From: Venenivibrio stagnispumantis
Lineage (GTDB): Bacteria; Aquificota; Aquificia; Aquificales; Hydrogenothermaceae
Assembly (NCBI RefSeq): GCF_900182795.1
Contig: NZ_FXTX01000014.1
Location: 1 to 42,502, forward strand
Length of the DNA stretch: 42,502 nucleotides
Direction: 5' to 3'
A program made the translations under genes and the position numbers. The notes beneath the pieces are model-generated. The model ran no database searches. It was given only the letters and a program-made list of their open reading frames with translations, and was not told the origin of the DNA. Numbering within the stretch: position 1 is the first letter of the stretch; every line of letters begins with the position of its first letter. Shown piece by piece: positions 1 to 8,198 of the stretch.

Positions 1-34
1 TATAGAAAATTTTTAAAATTGGTGTCATTTATTT

Positions 35-66
35 ACCTCCCAATGTTTTTTGGGAGGTTTATTTTT
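35..66 (+). terminator. Rho-independent terminator
   Basis: A 9-bp perfect stem (ACCTCCCAA at 35-43 against TTGGGAGGT at 50-58) with a 6-nt loop is followed by a T-rich run on the + strand. It probably ends a + strand gene lying left of the window. It also lies just past the 3' end of a decayed transposase on the minus strand, so it could instead be an insertion-sequence end structure. Confidence 0.6.
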
Positions 67-82
67 AACATATTTTTATTTT

Positions 83-420
83 TCACTCAAGGTATATGTC
101 AATATATGTTTTAGCTCTTCTACTTTCTTTATTAATTTCTCTTTTCCATGAAAGCTTGTACGTATCTGAATATCCAAAGCCGGTTCCATCTGCTATTATG
201 CAATAAAACTCTTTATTTTTTTAGCCCTTTCATTATATCTTTTGCTATTCTTTCTATGAGTTCATTTAAGTCTTCAATTTAAAGTTTCTTTATTCTCTAA
301 TGTATAGTAGAGAAATCGGGGAATTTGATTGAATATATATCTAAATACTATTTTTAAGATTCTATTATTAGAAACCTTTCTTTTCATCTTTGTAATATCT
401 AACTTTTACCAGTTTTTTAA
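83..420 (-). pseudogene. Decayed insertion-sequence transposase fragment
   Basis: No intact frame exists, but translating the minus strand piecewise gives recognisable transposase text. From about 317 downwards one frame reads DFSTIH-stop-RIKKL-stop-IEDLNELIERIAKDI, ending in KGLKK. Both internal stops are one base away from plausible sense codons. Another frame continues with EFYCIIADGTGFGYSDTY and KLSWKR. The PDFSTIHYR-like segment followed by an IADGTGFG block is typical of IS4/IS5-type DDE transposases, where the D of DGTG is the first catalytic residue. Only the middle of the protein is represented; the N-terminal part and the later catalytic D and E are not seen. I infer an old, inactive IS copy with at least two nonsense changes and frameshifts. 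Confidence 0.6.
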
Positions 421-519
421 CTTTGGTAAACAATGATTAGATAAATTGAATAATATCATACATTTTTCTTTTAATCTACATAAAATATTAAAAATCTAAA
501 AATTAAGAGGTGAAATTTT

Positions 520-660
520 ATGATAGATTATATAATTGGATTAGTTTTATTAATTTTTGCAATTTATATACTGTATAGGATTTTTAAAAAAAATATTCAA
601 AAAGGTAAATGTGCAAACTGTTCTTTATATAGCTCCTGCCAAAAATCGTATAAATCTTAG
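520..660 (+). CDS. FeoB-associated-type Cys-rich mini membrane protein (46 aa)
   Basis: A 46-residue protein starts MIDYIIGLVLLIFAIYILYR, a single N-terminal membrane helix. A basic stretch and a Cys-rich tail follow (CANCSLYSSC, residues 31-40; spacing C-x2-C-x5-C). This architecture matches the FeoB-associated Cys-rich membrane protein family (PF12669), small proteins usually encoded beside the ferrous-iron transporter FeoB. A clear ribosome-binding site (AAGAGGTG) lies about 8 nt before the ATG, which supports a real gene despite its size. No feo gene is visible here; one could lie outside the window. A weak AT hairpin (652-668) overlaps the stop codon. Confidence 0.65.
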   Translation: MIDYIIGLVLLIFAIYILYRIFKKNIQKGKCANCSLYSSCQKSYKS

Positions 661-725
661 AAAGATTTAAATATTAATTTTCTTTTTTAAAGTCATATTC
701 AAAATTTTTTATAGTGATTGAAAAT

Positions 726-2732
726 TTATCTTGCAAATGGTAATAGATAATGGGCATTTAAAATATTTATCATTACATATATTGTTTTGTATGTTTTACC
801 GGTATCTCTATTGTAATCTTCATAAAAACTTGCCATTAATGACCAACATTTTCTATCCCATATAAAACTAAATCTTTTTTGCTGGACATAACCATATTTT
901 AGGTTATTTAATATATAGCCATTGAAAGTATAATTTTTATAATTGATAGACATAGAATTAGCAATCTGATTTGTTCCAATGCCTTCTGTATCTGCTTTGT
1001 CATAAGAATGGGAAATAGAATAAGTTATATGACTTCCAATTGGAAATGATACGGAAGTTATAGACCTTAAAAAGCTATTTTTATTTATATCATAATAAGT
1101 TGTATTATTTGCAGAATATTTATCTATATTAAAAAATATGGAGTTTTTCAATGGCTTGATATTTCCTTTATACTCATTTAATCCAACTAAATATTTATCT
1201 AAAAATGTGTATCCGGAAGCTATTTGCCATCTGAAAAAATTATTATTATCAAATGTTAATATGTTATTTAATGCTATATCTAAATCTTTTTGTGAAAAGA
1301 TATTATCTTCCCTGTCAAATTGCGGTAAATTATCTTGATTTACTTTTGATATATAACTGAAAGTTATTTCCGGAATTATACTATATATAAATTTACTATA
1401 ATCTCTTGTAAATATAGTTTTAACAGAATCTTTAACAGAAAATAGATTTCTAATAGTATCAGATTTATTGCTATTTCTTACACCTAAATAAAATGTTGTT
1501 CTTGGAGATATTTCAAAAGAATTTATTAAGCTACCAAAAACAGTTGTATTTGTTAATCTTAAAATATTATCTGACCTAAATGCAGACTCTCCCTTCTCTC
1601 TATAAAAATTAATATTTGTAGATAAAAAATCTATATAAAAAGGTGTATCAAATAATTTTCTTTCTTTATAGTATAATCTAACTTCCGGCAATTCTTGTAA
1701 TGTTTGTTCTTGATTTGGAACTGTTAAATCATATAAATAATCAAAATTAAATTCTATATCAAAATTTTCAGTTGAGTAATTAGTAAATAGATAACTTCTT
1801 GTATAAGATAGATATTTTAAATGAGAACTATTATAAATATCTTCAAAGAAATATGTATCACTTGGTTTATCTATTTTTAAATACCATTTTAAGTTATCAA
1901 AAGAATAAATTGAATCTAATTTTAAACGGTATCTATTTGTAATCGGTGTTATACTTCTATTGCTCCACCAATCTCTCTTCCCACTTTCTCTAAAAAAATA
2001 TAAATCAGCATTTATATAACCATTTTCCAATACTCTTCTATATTCTGTATCTAATCCTTCTCCTTGTTTATTTCTATAATCGTATGTAAATGTTAAATCT
2101 GAGGTTCTGTTTATTACATAAAAAAATGGTATCTTGGCTATAAATGGGTTATAAGTATCCTGTCCTATGGTTGGTATTAAAAATCCGGTTTTTCTATCTA
2201 TCGTAGGATAAGAAAAATAAGGAGTATATATTATAGGTATTTTACAAAAATTAAAGGTTGTATGGTAAGTTTTTGCCTCATCATTTTCTTTTATAACTCC
2301 TGATTTTGCTTTTACATACCAATCATATTGGTTAAATTCGCAGGAAGAAAATTCTCCATTTTGGAAATAATATTCATCTTTTTCTTTTCTTAAAACTTTC
2401 CCTCTTGTGTAATATTTATTATCTACTACTCCTTCAAAATTATATATTTCTCCGGTGTCATTTTCTATATCCCACCAGCCATTTGTTCCTTTTAACTGAA
2501 AATTTTTAGTTTTTATATAAACAGGTTTATTTATGTATATTTTTTTATTTTCAGTATCATAGATTACTTCATCGCTTTGTAGTATTTTATCTATATATTG
2601 TATTTCTACATTACCGGATGCTGTGATTACACCATTTTTATCTCTTTCCATTTTATCTGCTGTTATATTAACAGGTTCTTTTGCATAAGCAAAACTCATT
2701 AAAGCAGATAAAGCCAATAAAAATCTCTTCAA
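726..2732 (-). CDS. lptD: LPS-assembly outer-membrane protein LptD
   Basis: LptD is the outer-membrane beta-barrel that, with a plug lipoprotein, inserts lipopolysaccharide into the outer leaflet. The 668-aa protein has a Sec signal peptide (residues 1-17, ending FAYA) and an LptA/OstA-like periplasmic jellyroll around residues 20-115 (ITADKMERDKNGVITASGNV is characteristic). A long region rich in alternating aromatic/polar strands follows, typical of the barrel. Cysteines near residues 130 and 162 may form the family's disulfide. The start is TTG, preceded by GAGG at 5 nt. It is last in a minus-strand run after queA, 41 nt away. It pairs functionally with lpxB, the LptF/LptG permease and the heptose kinase elsewhere in the window. 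Confidence 0.9.
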   Translation of the reverse strand: MKRFLLALSALMSFAYAKEPVNITADKMERDKNGVITASGNVEIQYIDKILQSDEVIYDTENKKIYINKPVYIKTKNFQLKGTNGWWDIENDTGEIYNFEGVVDNKYYTRGKVLRKEKDEYYFQNGEFSSCEFNQYDWYVKAKSGVIKENDEAKTYHTTFNFCKIPIIYTPYFSYPTIDRKTGFLIPTIGQDTYNPFIAKIPFFYVINRTSDLTFTYDYRNKQGEGLDTEYRRVLENGYINADLYFFRESGKRDWWSNRSITPITNRYRLKLDSIYSFDNLKWYLKIDKPSDTYFFEDIYNSSHLKYLSYTRSYLFTNYSTENFDIEFNFDYLYDLTVPNQEQTLQELPEVRLYYKERKLFDTPFYIDFLSTNINFYREKGESAFRSDNILRLTNTTVFGSLINSFEISPRTTFYLGVRNSNKSDTIRNLFSVKDSVKTIFTRDYSKFIYSIIPEITFSYISKVNQDNLPQFDREDNIFSQKDLDIALNNILTFDNNNFFRWQIASGYTFLDKYLVGLNEYKGNIKPLKNSIFFNIDKYSANNTTYYDINKNSFLRSITSVSFPIGSHITYSISHSYDKADTEGIGTNQIANSMSINYKNYTFNGYILNNLKYGYVQQKRFSFIWDRKCWSLMASFYEDYNRDTGKTYKTIYVMINILNAHYLLPFAR

Positions 2733-2773
2733 TTCTACCTCTTTTTATCCGGATTTTACAGATAAAAATTTTA

Positions 2774-3784
2774 TCATAATATCAACATTGCATCGCCGTA
2801 GCTAAAAAATCTGTATTTTTCTTTTATTGCCTCATTATAGGCTTTTAAAATAAAATCTTTTCCGGCAAATGCAGATACAAGCAATAAAAGTGTAGATTTT
2901 GGAAGATGAAAATTGGTTATTAATTTATCTACTAATTTAAATTTGTATGGTGGATATATAAATATGTTGGTGTAATCCTGAGTTTTTCCCGTATTTGCAT
3001 AACTTTCTAAGGTTCTTACAACTGTTGTTCCTACTGCAAAGATATTTTTATTATTTTCTTTTGTTTCTTTTATTAATTTTATTGTTTCTTCCGGTATTTG
3101 ATAAAATTCTTCATGCATTTTATGCTTTGTTATATCTTCCGTTGTTATTGGTTTAAATGTTCCAATTCCTACATGAAGGGTTATAAATCCTATTTTTACA
3201 CCTTTTTGTTTTAATTTGCTAATTAACTCCTCTGTAAAATGTAATCCGGCAGTAGGTGCTGCAACTGCTCCTTCTTTTGAAGCAAATACAGTTTGATACA
3301 TCTGTTTATCTTTTTCTTCATCTTCTCTATCTATATAAGGTGGAAGTGGAATATGTCCGTATTTTTTAATTGCTTTTTTTATATCTTCTGTATTTAATTT
3401 TATTATTGCAGTTTCTTCTTTCCTTTCAATTAACTCTATAAAAAAATCCTGCGAGATATAAACTTTACTTCCTATTTTTAATCTTCTTACATTTTTTATT
3501 AAAGCTTCCCAGACATCTTCTTTTAAAGGTCTTAATAAGAATATTTCTATCTTTGCTCCGGTTTCTTTTGTTCCTATTAATCTTGCCGGTATAACCTTTG
3601 TATCATTAAAAATCAGTAAATCTCCCTCATTAATATAATCAATAATCTGGTAAAAGATTTTATGTTCTATCTTTTGGTTTTCTCTGTGTAAAACCATTAA
3701 TCTGCAATGGTCTCTTGGCTCTACCGGATATTTTGCTATTAGCTCCTGTGGAAGCTCAAAATTATATTCTGATAATCTATTCAT
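2774..3784 (-). CDS. queA: S-adenosylmethionine:tRNA ribosyltransferase-isomerase QueA
   Basis: QueA transfers and isomerises the ribosyl group of S-adenosylmethionine onto 7-aminomethyl-7-deazaguanine in tRNA, giving epoxyqueuosine at the wobble position. The 336-aa length is normal. Diagnostic segments are present: FNDTKVIPARLIG near residue 58, AAPTAGLHFTEELI near residue 175, and ITLHVGIGTFKPI just after. The ATG overlaps the stop of the upstream DUF2905 gene by 4 nt (ATGA), implying translational coupling. No other queuosine genes are in the window. Confidence 0.95.
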   Translation of the reverse strand: MNRLSEYNFELPQELIAKYPVEPRDHCRLMVLHRENQKIEHKIFYQIIDYINEGDLLIFNDTKVIPARLIGTKETGAKIEIFLLRPLKEDVWEALIKNVRRLKIGSKVYISQDFFIELIERKEETAIIKLNTEDIKKAIKKYGHIPLPPYIDREDEEKDKQMYQTVFASKEGAVAAPTAGLHFTEELISKLKQKGVKIGFITLHVGIGTFKPITTEDITKHKMHEEFYQIPEETIKLIKETKENNKNIFAVGTTVVRTLESYANTGKTQDYTNIFIYPPYKFKLVDKLITNFHLPKSTLLLLVSAFAGKDFILKAYNEAIKEKYRFFSYGDAMLIL

Positions 3785-4005
3785 CTTAAAAACTTCCCTA
3801 TGATGTAGAATATAACAGATAATAAAATACTAAGTAATATTGATGTTGTTATTGGAAAATAAAATCTAAAATTTTCTTTTTCTATATAAATATCCCCCGG
3901 TAATCTTCCAATACTAAATGGAAGTTTTTCAAAAAAAGTAAGCATTAATCCTACAATAACAAGCATAAATCCTACGAATATTAATATTTTGCCAAACTCT
4001 CCCAT
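3781..4005 (-). CDS. DUF2905 family small membrane protein
   Basis: About 74 residues with two predicted membrane helices (roughly residues 5-25 and 52-72). The connecting loop FSIGRLPGDIYIEKENFRFY matches the DUF2905 family (PF11146), whose function is unknown. An ATG at 4005 has GAGG five bases upstream, so it is preferred over the GTG at 4011, which overlaps that ribosome-binding site. The gene sits between rluD (7 nt upstream) and queA (4-nt overlap). The same position beside queA or other tRNA/rRNA-modification genes is common for this family. Confidence 0.85.
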   Translation of the reverse strand: MGEFGKILIFVGFMLVIVGLMLTFFEKLPFSIGRLPGDIYIEKENFRFYFPITTSILLSILLSVIFYIIGKFLR

Positions 4006-4012
4006 CTTCACC

Positions 4013-4978
4013 TCATTCTGTTTGTAGTTTATTTAATATCTCGGGAATTGGCTCCGGCAATTCTTCTAAAGATATTTCTATATATTCATTTGTCCTTGGA
4101 TGTTTAAAACCTATTTTATAAGCAACTAAAGCATGATACCATAGATTTTCCGATATTTGCTTTGCTATTTCTGATTTTAAGCTTGACTTTTTAAATCCAT
4201 ACACAAAATCATTTAAAAGTGGATGTCCTATACTGCTAAAATGGACTCTTATTTGGTGAGTTCTTCCGGTATGGAGTTTTATATCTACTAAGCTAAGATT
4301 ATGTTTTTCCCAATATTTTTCAAGCCAGTATTCTGTAAGAGCATCTCTTAAATTTGTGGATACTGTCCCCATCTTTTGCCTATCATATATAGACCTTCCT
4401 ATGGGTAAATCTATTAATCCATAATCTTTTGGTTTCCCAACAACTAAGGCTTTATATCTTTTATCTATATGTCTATCTTTAAACTGATTTTGTAGTTCTT
4501 TATGGGCAAATTCTGATTTTGCAACAATTAATAAGCCGGCTGTGTCTTTATCAAGTCTGTGAACTATACCGGCTCTTTCTTTTCCTCCTATGTAGGATAC
4601 ATTTTTAAAATGATATAACAATGCATTCACAAGAGTGCCTGATGTATGTCCAACAGAAGGATGGACAACCATTCCTGCCGGTTTAAAAACAACGGCAATA
4701 TCTTCATCTTCATAATATATATCAAGAGGAATATTTTCTGGTTCAACCTTTATCTCTTCCGGTGGCGGTATAATTAATTTAACTTCTTGATTTTCTTTTA
4801 TCTTTAGAGATGGTTTATTTACTTTGTTATCATTTAAATAAACATAGCCCTCTTTTATCAATTTTTGATAATAAGCTCTGGAATACTCCGGATATACAGA
4901 TGCCAAAAATATATCTAATCTTTTTCCTTCATTTTCTTTATCTACTTTAAATAATAAACTTTCTAAGGTTTCCATCAT
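4013..4978 (-). CDS. rluD: RluD-type ribosomal pseudouridine synthase
   Basis: A 321-aa RluA-family pseudouridine synthase with an N-terminal S4 RNA-binding domain (about residues 13-75) and the catalytic domain after it. The catalytic motif HRLDKDTAGLL places the nucleophilic Asp at residue 143. The long form with an S4 domain is what RluD (23S rRNA helix 69) and RluC share; I favour RluD from the RVDVFLA-like start and overall length. Two tandem ATGs begin the frame and no strong ribosome-binding site is seen. A second, smaller family member is at 29813-30619. Confidence 0.85.
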   Translation of the reverse strand: MMETLESLLFKVDKENEGKRLDIFLASVYPEYSRAYYQKLIKEGYVYLNDNKVNKPSLKIKENQEVKLIIPPPEEIKVEPENIPLDIYYEDEDIAVVFKPAGMVVHPSVGHTSGTLVNALLYHFKNVSYIGGKERAGIVHRLDKDTAGLLIVAKSEFAHKELQNQFKDRHIDKRYKALVVGKPKDYGLIDLPIGRSIYDRQKMGTVSTNLRDALTEYWLEKYWEKHNLSLVDIKLHTGRTHQIRVHFSSIGHPLLNDFVYGFKKSSLKSEIAKQISENLWYHALVAYKIGFKHPRTNEYIEISLEELPEPIPEILNKLQTE

Positions 4979-5014
4979 TTTAGAGAATAAAATTTAGCCA
5001 GATATATAATTTTT

Positions 5015-6049
5015 TCAACTTCTTATAGAAAGCTCTTTTACTACATCAACAAGATATTTTACTTTTGAAACTTTCATATCAGGTGATAAACCATGTCCGA
5101 GATTAAATATATGTCCTGAATCTTTTCCCCATTTATCTAATATTTTTTTTGCTTCATTTTTAATAACTTCTTCATTTGCATATAATACAATCGGGTCTAA
5201 ATTACCTTGAACTGCCTTATCAGTTTTTTGTTTTACAACGGATATATCTATCATCCAATCAACGCTATAAACATCTGCTCCGGAATCTATCATATAATCT
5301 AAAAATCCTGCAACTCCTTTTGTAAAATGAATTACCGGCTGATAATCTCTTTTTAAATTTTTTATTATCTTTTTTATAGGTGGGAGTGCAAATTTATTAT
5401 AATCATCAGGGGTTAGATATCCTGCCCAGCTATCAAAAATTTGCACTGCATCTGCACCGGATTCTATCTGAAAATTAAGATATTCTATAAGCATATCTGC
5501 AAGTTTATCAAGAAGTTCCTGAAATTCTGTTGGATTTTCATACATAAAAATTTTTGTCTTTTTAAACTCTTTGGAAGTTTTGCCTTCAATCATATATGCT
5601 GCAAGGGTAAAAGGTGCTCCACAAAATCCTATGGTAGGTATTTCTCTATTTAAAGCCTGATTTATACCTTTTATTATCTCGCCTACATAATAAACATCTT
5701 CTTTTTTAAATGGCTTTAATTTTTTTATATCTTCTTTTGTTCTGATAGGATTATTAAATACCGGTCCCTCTCCTTCTCTAAAATCAAAATCCATACCTAT
5801 GGATTCAAGTGGTGTAAGTATATCTGAAAATATAATTGTAGCATCTATATCAAGTATCTTCTTAGGTAAGATAGAAGCCTGAACTGCTAAATCAACATTT
5901 TTATAAAATGCTTTAAAATTACCGGCTTTTTCTCTTAAAGCTCTGTATTCTGGCATATATCTTCCGGCTTGTCTCATAAGCCATATAGGTGTCCTTTCTA
6001 TATCTTCTTTATAACAGGCTCTTAAAAATAAATCATTCTTAACTTTCAT
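5015..6049 (-). CDS. hemE: Uroporphyrinogen decarboxylase HemE
   Basis: HemE decarboxylates the four acetate side chains of uroporphyrinogen III to give coproporphyrinogen III in haem synthesis. Near the N-terminus the substrate-binding signature RQAGRYMPEYR is intact, and GFCGAPFTLAAYMIEG follows at about residue 140. I place the start at the ATG at 6049, where GAGG stands 5 nt upstream; the GTG at 6055 overlaps that site. The result is 344 aa, normal for the family. It is the first gene of the hemE-rluD-DUF2905-queA-lptD run and has its own extended -10 promoter. Confidence 0.95.
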   Translation of the reverse strand: MKVKNDLFLRACYKEDIERTPIWLMRQAGRYMPEYRALREKAGNFKAFYKNVDLAVQASILPKKILDIDATIIFSDILTPLESIGMDFDFREGEGPVFNNPIRTKEDIKKLKPFKKEDVYYVGEIIKGINQALNREIPTIGFCGAPFTLAAYMIEGKTSKEFKKTKIFMYENPTEFQELLDKLADMLIEYLNFQIESGADAVQIFDSWAGYLTPDDYNKFALPPIKKIIKNLKRDYQPVIHFTKGVAGFLDYMIDSGADVYSVDWMIDISVVKQKTDKAVQGNLDPIVLYANEEVIKNEAKKILDKWGKDSGHIFNLGHGLSPDMKVSKVKYLVDVVKELSIRS

Positions 6050-6083
6050 AATCACCTCAATCTATTAAGATACCACTTAAAAA

Positions 6084-6092
6084 ATTATATCA
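6084..6092 (-). promoter_or_regulatory. Extended -10 promoter of hemE
   Basis: On the minus strand TGATATAAT (TATAAT at 6084-6089 with an upstream TGn) lies about 35 nt before the hemE start. No good -35 hexamer is visible, as is common with extended -10 elements. Confidence 0.45.
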
Positions 6093-6168
6093 TGAAGCGA
6101 GTATTAATAAATATTTTATTGTTCATACCATTCAGTTTTTAACTTATTTTCTAAATTTTTATTTTCTT

Positions 6169-6315
6169 TTATTGTTCCAAATGGGATTCAACAAGTTTTT
6201 TAGCTTTCTCTTTTTTCTCCAACTCTTTAATAATTTTTTCTATCTGCTTTAAAGTAAGGGATGTTTTTAATCTTAATTCACCTTTATCTTCTGTCTCAAT
6301 AATTACTTTACCCAT
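6169..6315 (-). CDS. Small charged hypothetical protein (48 aa)
   Basis: A 48-residue frame begins MGKVIIETEDKGELRLKTS and ends KKLVESHLEQ. It is preceded by a strong ribosome-binding site (GGAAGGTG) 5 nt before the ATG. The protein is lysine/glutamate-rich: a predicted short beta hairpin followed by a helix of about 28 residues. I do not recognise a family. It lies alone in the 378-nt divergent region between hemE and proB, on the hemE strand, with 119 nt to hemE. The good initiation site and typical codon use argue for a real small gene. Confidence 0.5.
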   Translation of the reverse strand: MGKVIIETEDKGELRLKTSLTLKQIEKIIKELEKKEKAKKLVESHLEQ

Positions 6316-6421
6316 CTTAACACCTTCCAAAATTTAATTTTTACCTTTTCTATTAAAATTTTTAGTTTTATAGAAAGTATAAATCCTTAATTAAAAATAT
6401 GCAAGCAAAAGATTAAAATAT

Positions 6422-6433
6422 TATAATATTCAT
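6422..6433 (+). promoter_or_regulatory. -10 element immediately before proB
   Basis: A perfect TATAAT (6422-6427) ends 6 nt before the proB ATG (6434). No Shine-Dalgarno-like sequence is present in between. If this is the active promoter, transcription would begin at or next to the start codon and the mRNA would be leaderless. No convincing -35 box is seen. Confidence 0.4.
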
Positions 6434-7540
6434 ATGGAAAGAATAGATTATATAAAATCAGCAAAAAGGATTGTTTTGAAGATAGGCTCCGGTATATTGG
6501 AAAAAGAAGATGATATTGATATAGAATTTATTCAAAATCTTGCAAATCAAATAAAAAATTTAGATAAAGAATTTATTATAGTATCTTCCGGTGCAGTTTT
6601 AGCAGGGGTAAAAAAACTAAAATTAAAATATAGACCAAAAGATATTACAGAAAAACAAGCAGTTGCAGCAGTAGGACAGGCATATCTTATGCAGATTTAT
6701 GACAATATTTTTTCAAAAAATAATCTAATAGTAGGTCAGATACTTCTCACTACAGAAGGTTTAAGAGAAAGAAAAAGATATATATATGCAAGAAATACCT
6801 TAAATAAATTGATAGATATGAATGTTATACCTATTATAAATGAAAATGATACAATTGCAGTAGAAGAGATAGTTTTCGGAGATAATGATTTTTTAGCTGC
6901 CCATGTATCTGTTCTCGCCCAGGCAGATTTATTAATAATATTATCAACAGCCGGTGGTTTATATACAGATGACCCATCAAATCCGGATTCTAAGCTCATA
7001 GAAGAAATAAAAGATATAGAAGAAGCTCTAAGCTATGCAAAAAGTTCAAAATCAAAATTCGGAACCGGTGGAATGAGAAGCAAATTAGAAGCCTCTAAAA
7101 TTGCAACATCTCACTCAATTCCAGTAATAATTGCTCCCAAGAAAGAAGATATAATAAAATCTATTTTTGAAGGAGAAAAAGTAGGAACATTTATATATCC
7201 TGCAAAAAACAAAAAATTAAAAGAGAAAAAAAGCTGGCTATCTCTTTTATCTGCTCCAAAAGGAAAAATCATAATAGATAAAGGTGCAGAAAATGCATTA
7301 AAAAATAAAAAAAGCCTCCTTCCTGCCGGAATAAAAGAAGTAGAAGGAATATTTTATCCAAAAGATGTAGTTGCAATTGCATCGGAAGATGGAAAAATAA
7401 TAGGCAAAGGTATTGTAGAAATTGGTTATAAAGATTTGAAAAAAATAAAAGGATTAAAAACAAGCTACATAGAAAAATTATTAAATAAAAAAATATCAGA
7501 AGTTATTCATATAGATAATATGGTTTTATTTGATGAATAA
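6434..7540 (+). CDS. proB: Glutamate 5-kinase ProB with PUA domain
   Basis: ProB phosphorylates glutamate to gamma-glutamyl phosphate, the first step of proline synthesis. The 368-aa protein has an amino-acid-kinase domain (residues about 8-255) and a C-terminal PUA domain (about 275-355), the standard long form. Visible motifs are KIGSGILE near residue 16, VSSGAVLAGVKKL near 50, INENDTIAVEEIVFGDND near 135 and GTGGMRSKLEASKIA near 213. It heads a two-gene + strand unit with nfi, whose start overlaps its end. Confidence 0.95.
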   Translation: MERIDYIKSAKRIVLKIGSGILEKEDDIDIEFIQNLANQIKNLDKEFIIVSSGAVLAGVKKLKLKYRPKDITEKQAVAAVGQAYLMQIYDNIFSKNNLIVGQILLTTEGLRERKRYIYARNTLNKLIDMNVIPIINENDTIAVEEIVFGDNDFLAAHVSVLAQADLLIILSTAGGLYTDDPSNPDSKLIEEIKDIEEALSYAKSSKSKFGTGGMRSKLEASKIATSHSIPVIIAPKKEDIIKSIFEGEKVGTFIYPAKNKKLKEKKSWLSLLSAPKGKIIIDKGAENALKNKKSLLPAGIKEVEGIFYPKDVVAIASEDGKIIGKGIVEIGYKDLKKIKGLKTSYIEKLLNKKISEVIHIDNMVLFDE

Positions 7541-8198
7541 TCTACAAGAACTTGAAAAAATACAATATGAGCTTGCAAAAAAATTAAATCTTAATGATAA
7601 AATTGATATTAACAATATAAAAACCGTTGCCGGAATAGATACAACATTTTTAAATCCTTGGGAAAATCCTACAAAAGCTATATCTTCCATAATTGTTTTA
7701 GATTTTGAAACTATGGATATAATAGAAGAAGTTTTTGGAGAAAAAGAGATAGATTTTCCTTATATCCCTACATTTTTAGCATTTAGAGAACTTCCATCTA
7801 TAATGGAAGCATATCAAAAATTAAAAACAAAACCGGATATTTTTATATTAGATGGTCAAGGAATAATGCATCCGAGGAAAATGGGTATTGCTTCCCATTT
7901 TGGAGTAATTACCGATAGCGTTTCTATTGGCTGTGGTAAAACAAGATTAATCGGTAATTTTAAAGAACCGGAAAATAAACCTATGGCTTATTCAGAAGTT
8001 TATATAAAAAATCAGCTTGTAGGATATGCATTAAGGGTAAAGAAAAATACAAATCCTATCTATATTTCCCCCGGAAATAATATTTCTGTAGAAAGCTCTT
8101 TAAAAGTTATAATAAAATGTATAAGAAATTATAAATTACCAGAACCTGTTAGATTAGCCCATAATAAACTTAAAGATTATCTAAGACTTCTATCTTAA
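7533..8198 (+). CDS. nfi: Endonuclease V (deoxyinosine 3' endonuclease)
   Basis: Endonuclease V nicks DNA (or RNA) one base 3' of deaminated adenine, a lesion favoured by heat. The 221-aa protein shows the family signatures: VAGIDTTF (first acidic metal ligand), FPYIPTFLAFRELP (glutamate ligand), DGQGIMHPRKMGIASHFG (second acidic region) and GCGKTRLIG. The ATG at 7533 overlaps the proB stop (ATGAATAA); a TTG one codon earlier is the alternative. The 3' end overlaps the convergent CorC-type gene by 29 nt, so the two transcripts are complementary there. Confidence 0.93.
   Translation: MNNLQELEKIQYELAKKLNLNDKIDINNIKTVAGIDTTFLNPWENPTKAISSIIVLDFETMDIIEEVFGEKEIDFPYIPTFLAFRELPSIMEAYQKLKTKPDIFILDGQGIMHPRKMGIASHFGVITDSVSIGCGKTRLIGNFKEPENKPMAYSEVYIKNQLVGYALRVKKNTNPIYISPGNNISVESSLKVIIKCIRNYKLPEPVRLAHNKLKDYLRLLS

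Noticed and set aside
652-668. Inverted repeat AAATCTT/AAGATTT as a terminator between the mini-ORF and lptD
   Set aside because: The stem is almost all A-T with a 3-nt loop and no clean U-run follows; too weak to call.
7523-8198. ProB-Nfi overlap as a fusion protein
   Set aside because: The two frames differ and a normal proB stop is present; it is ordinary translational coupling.
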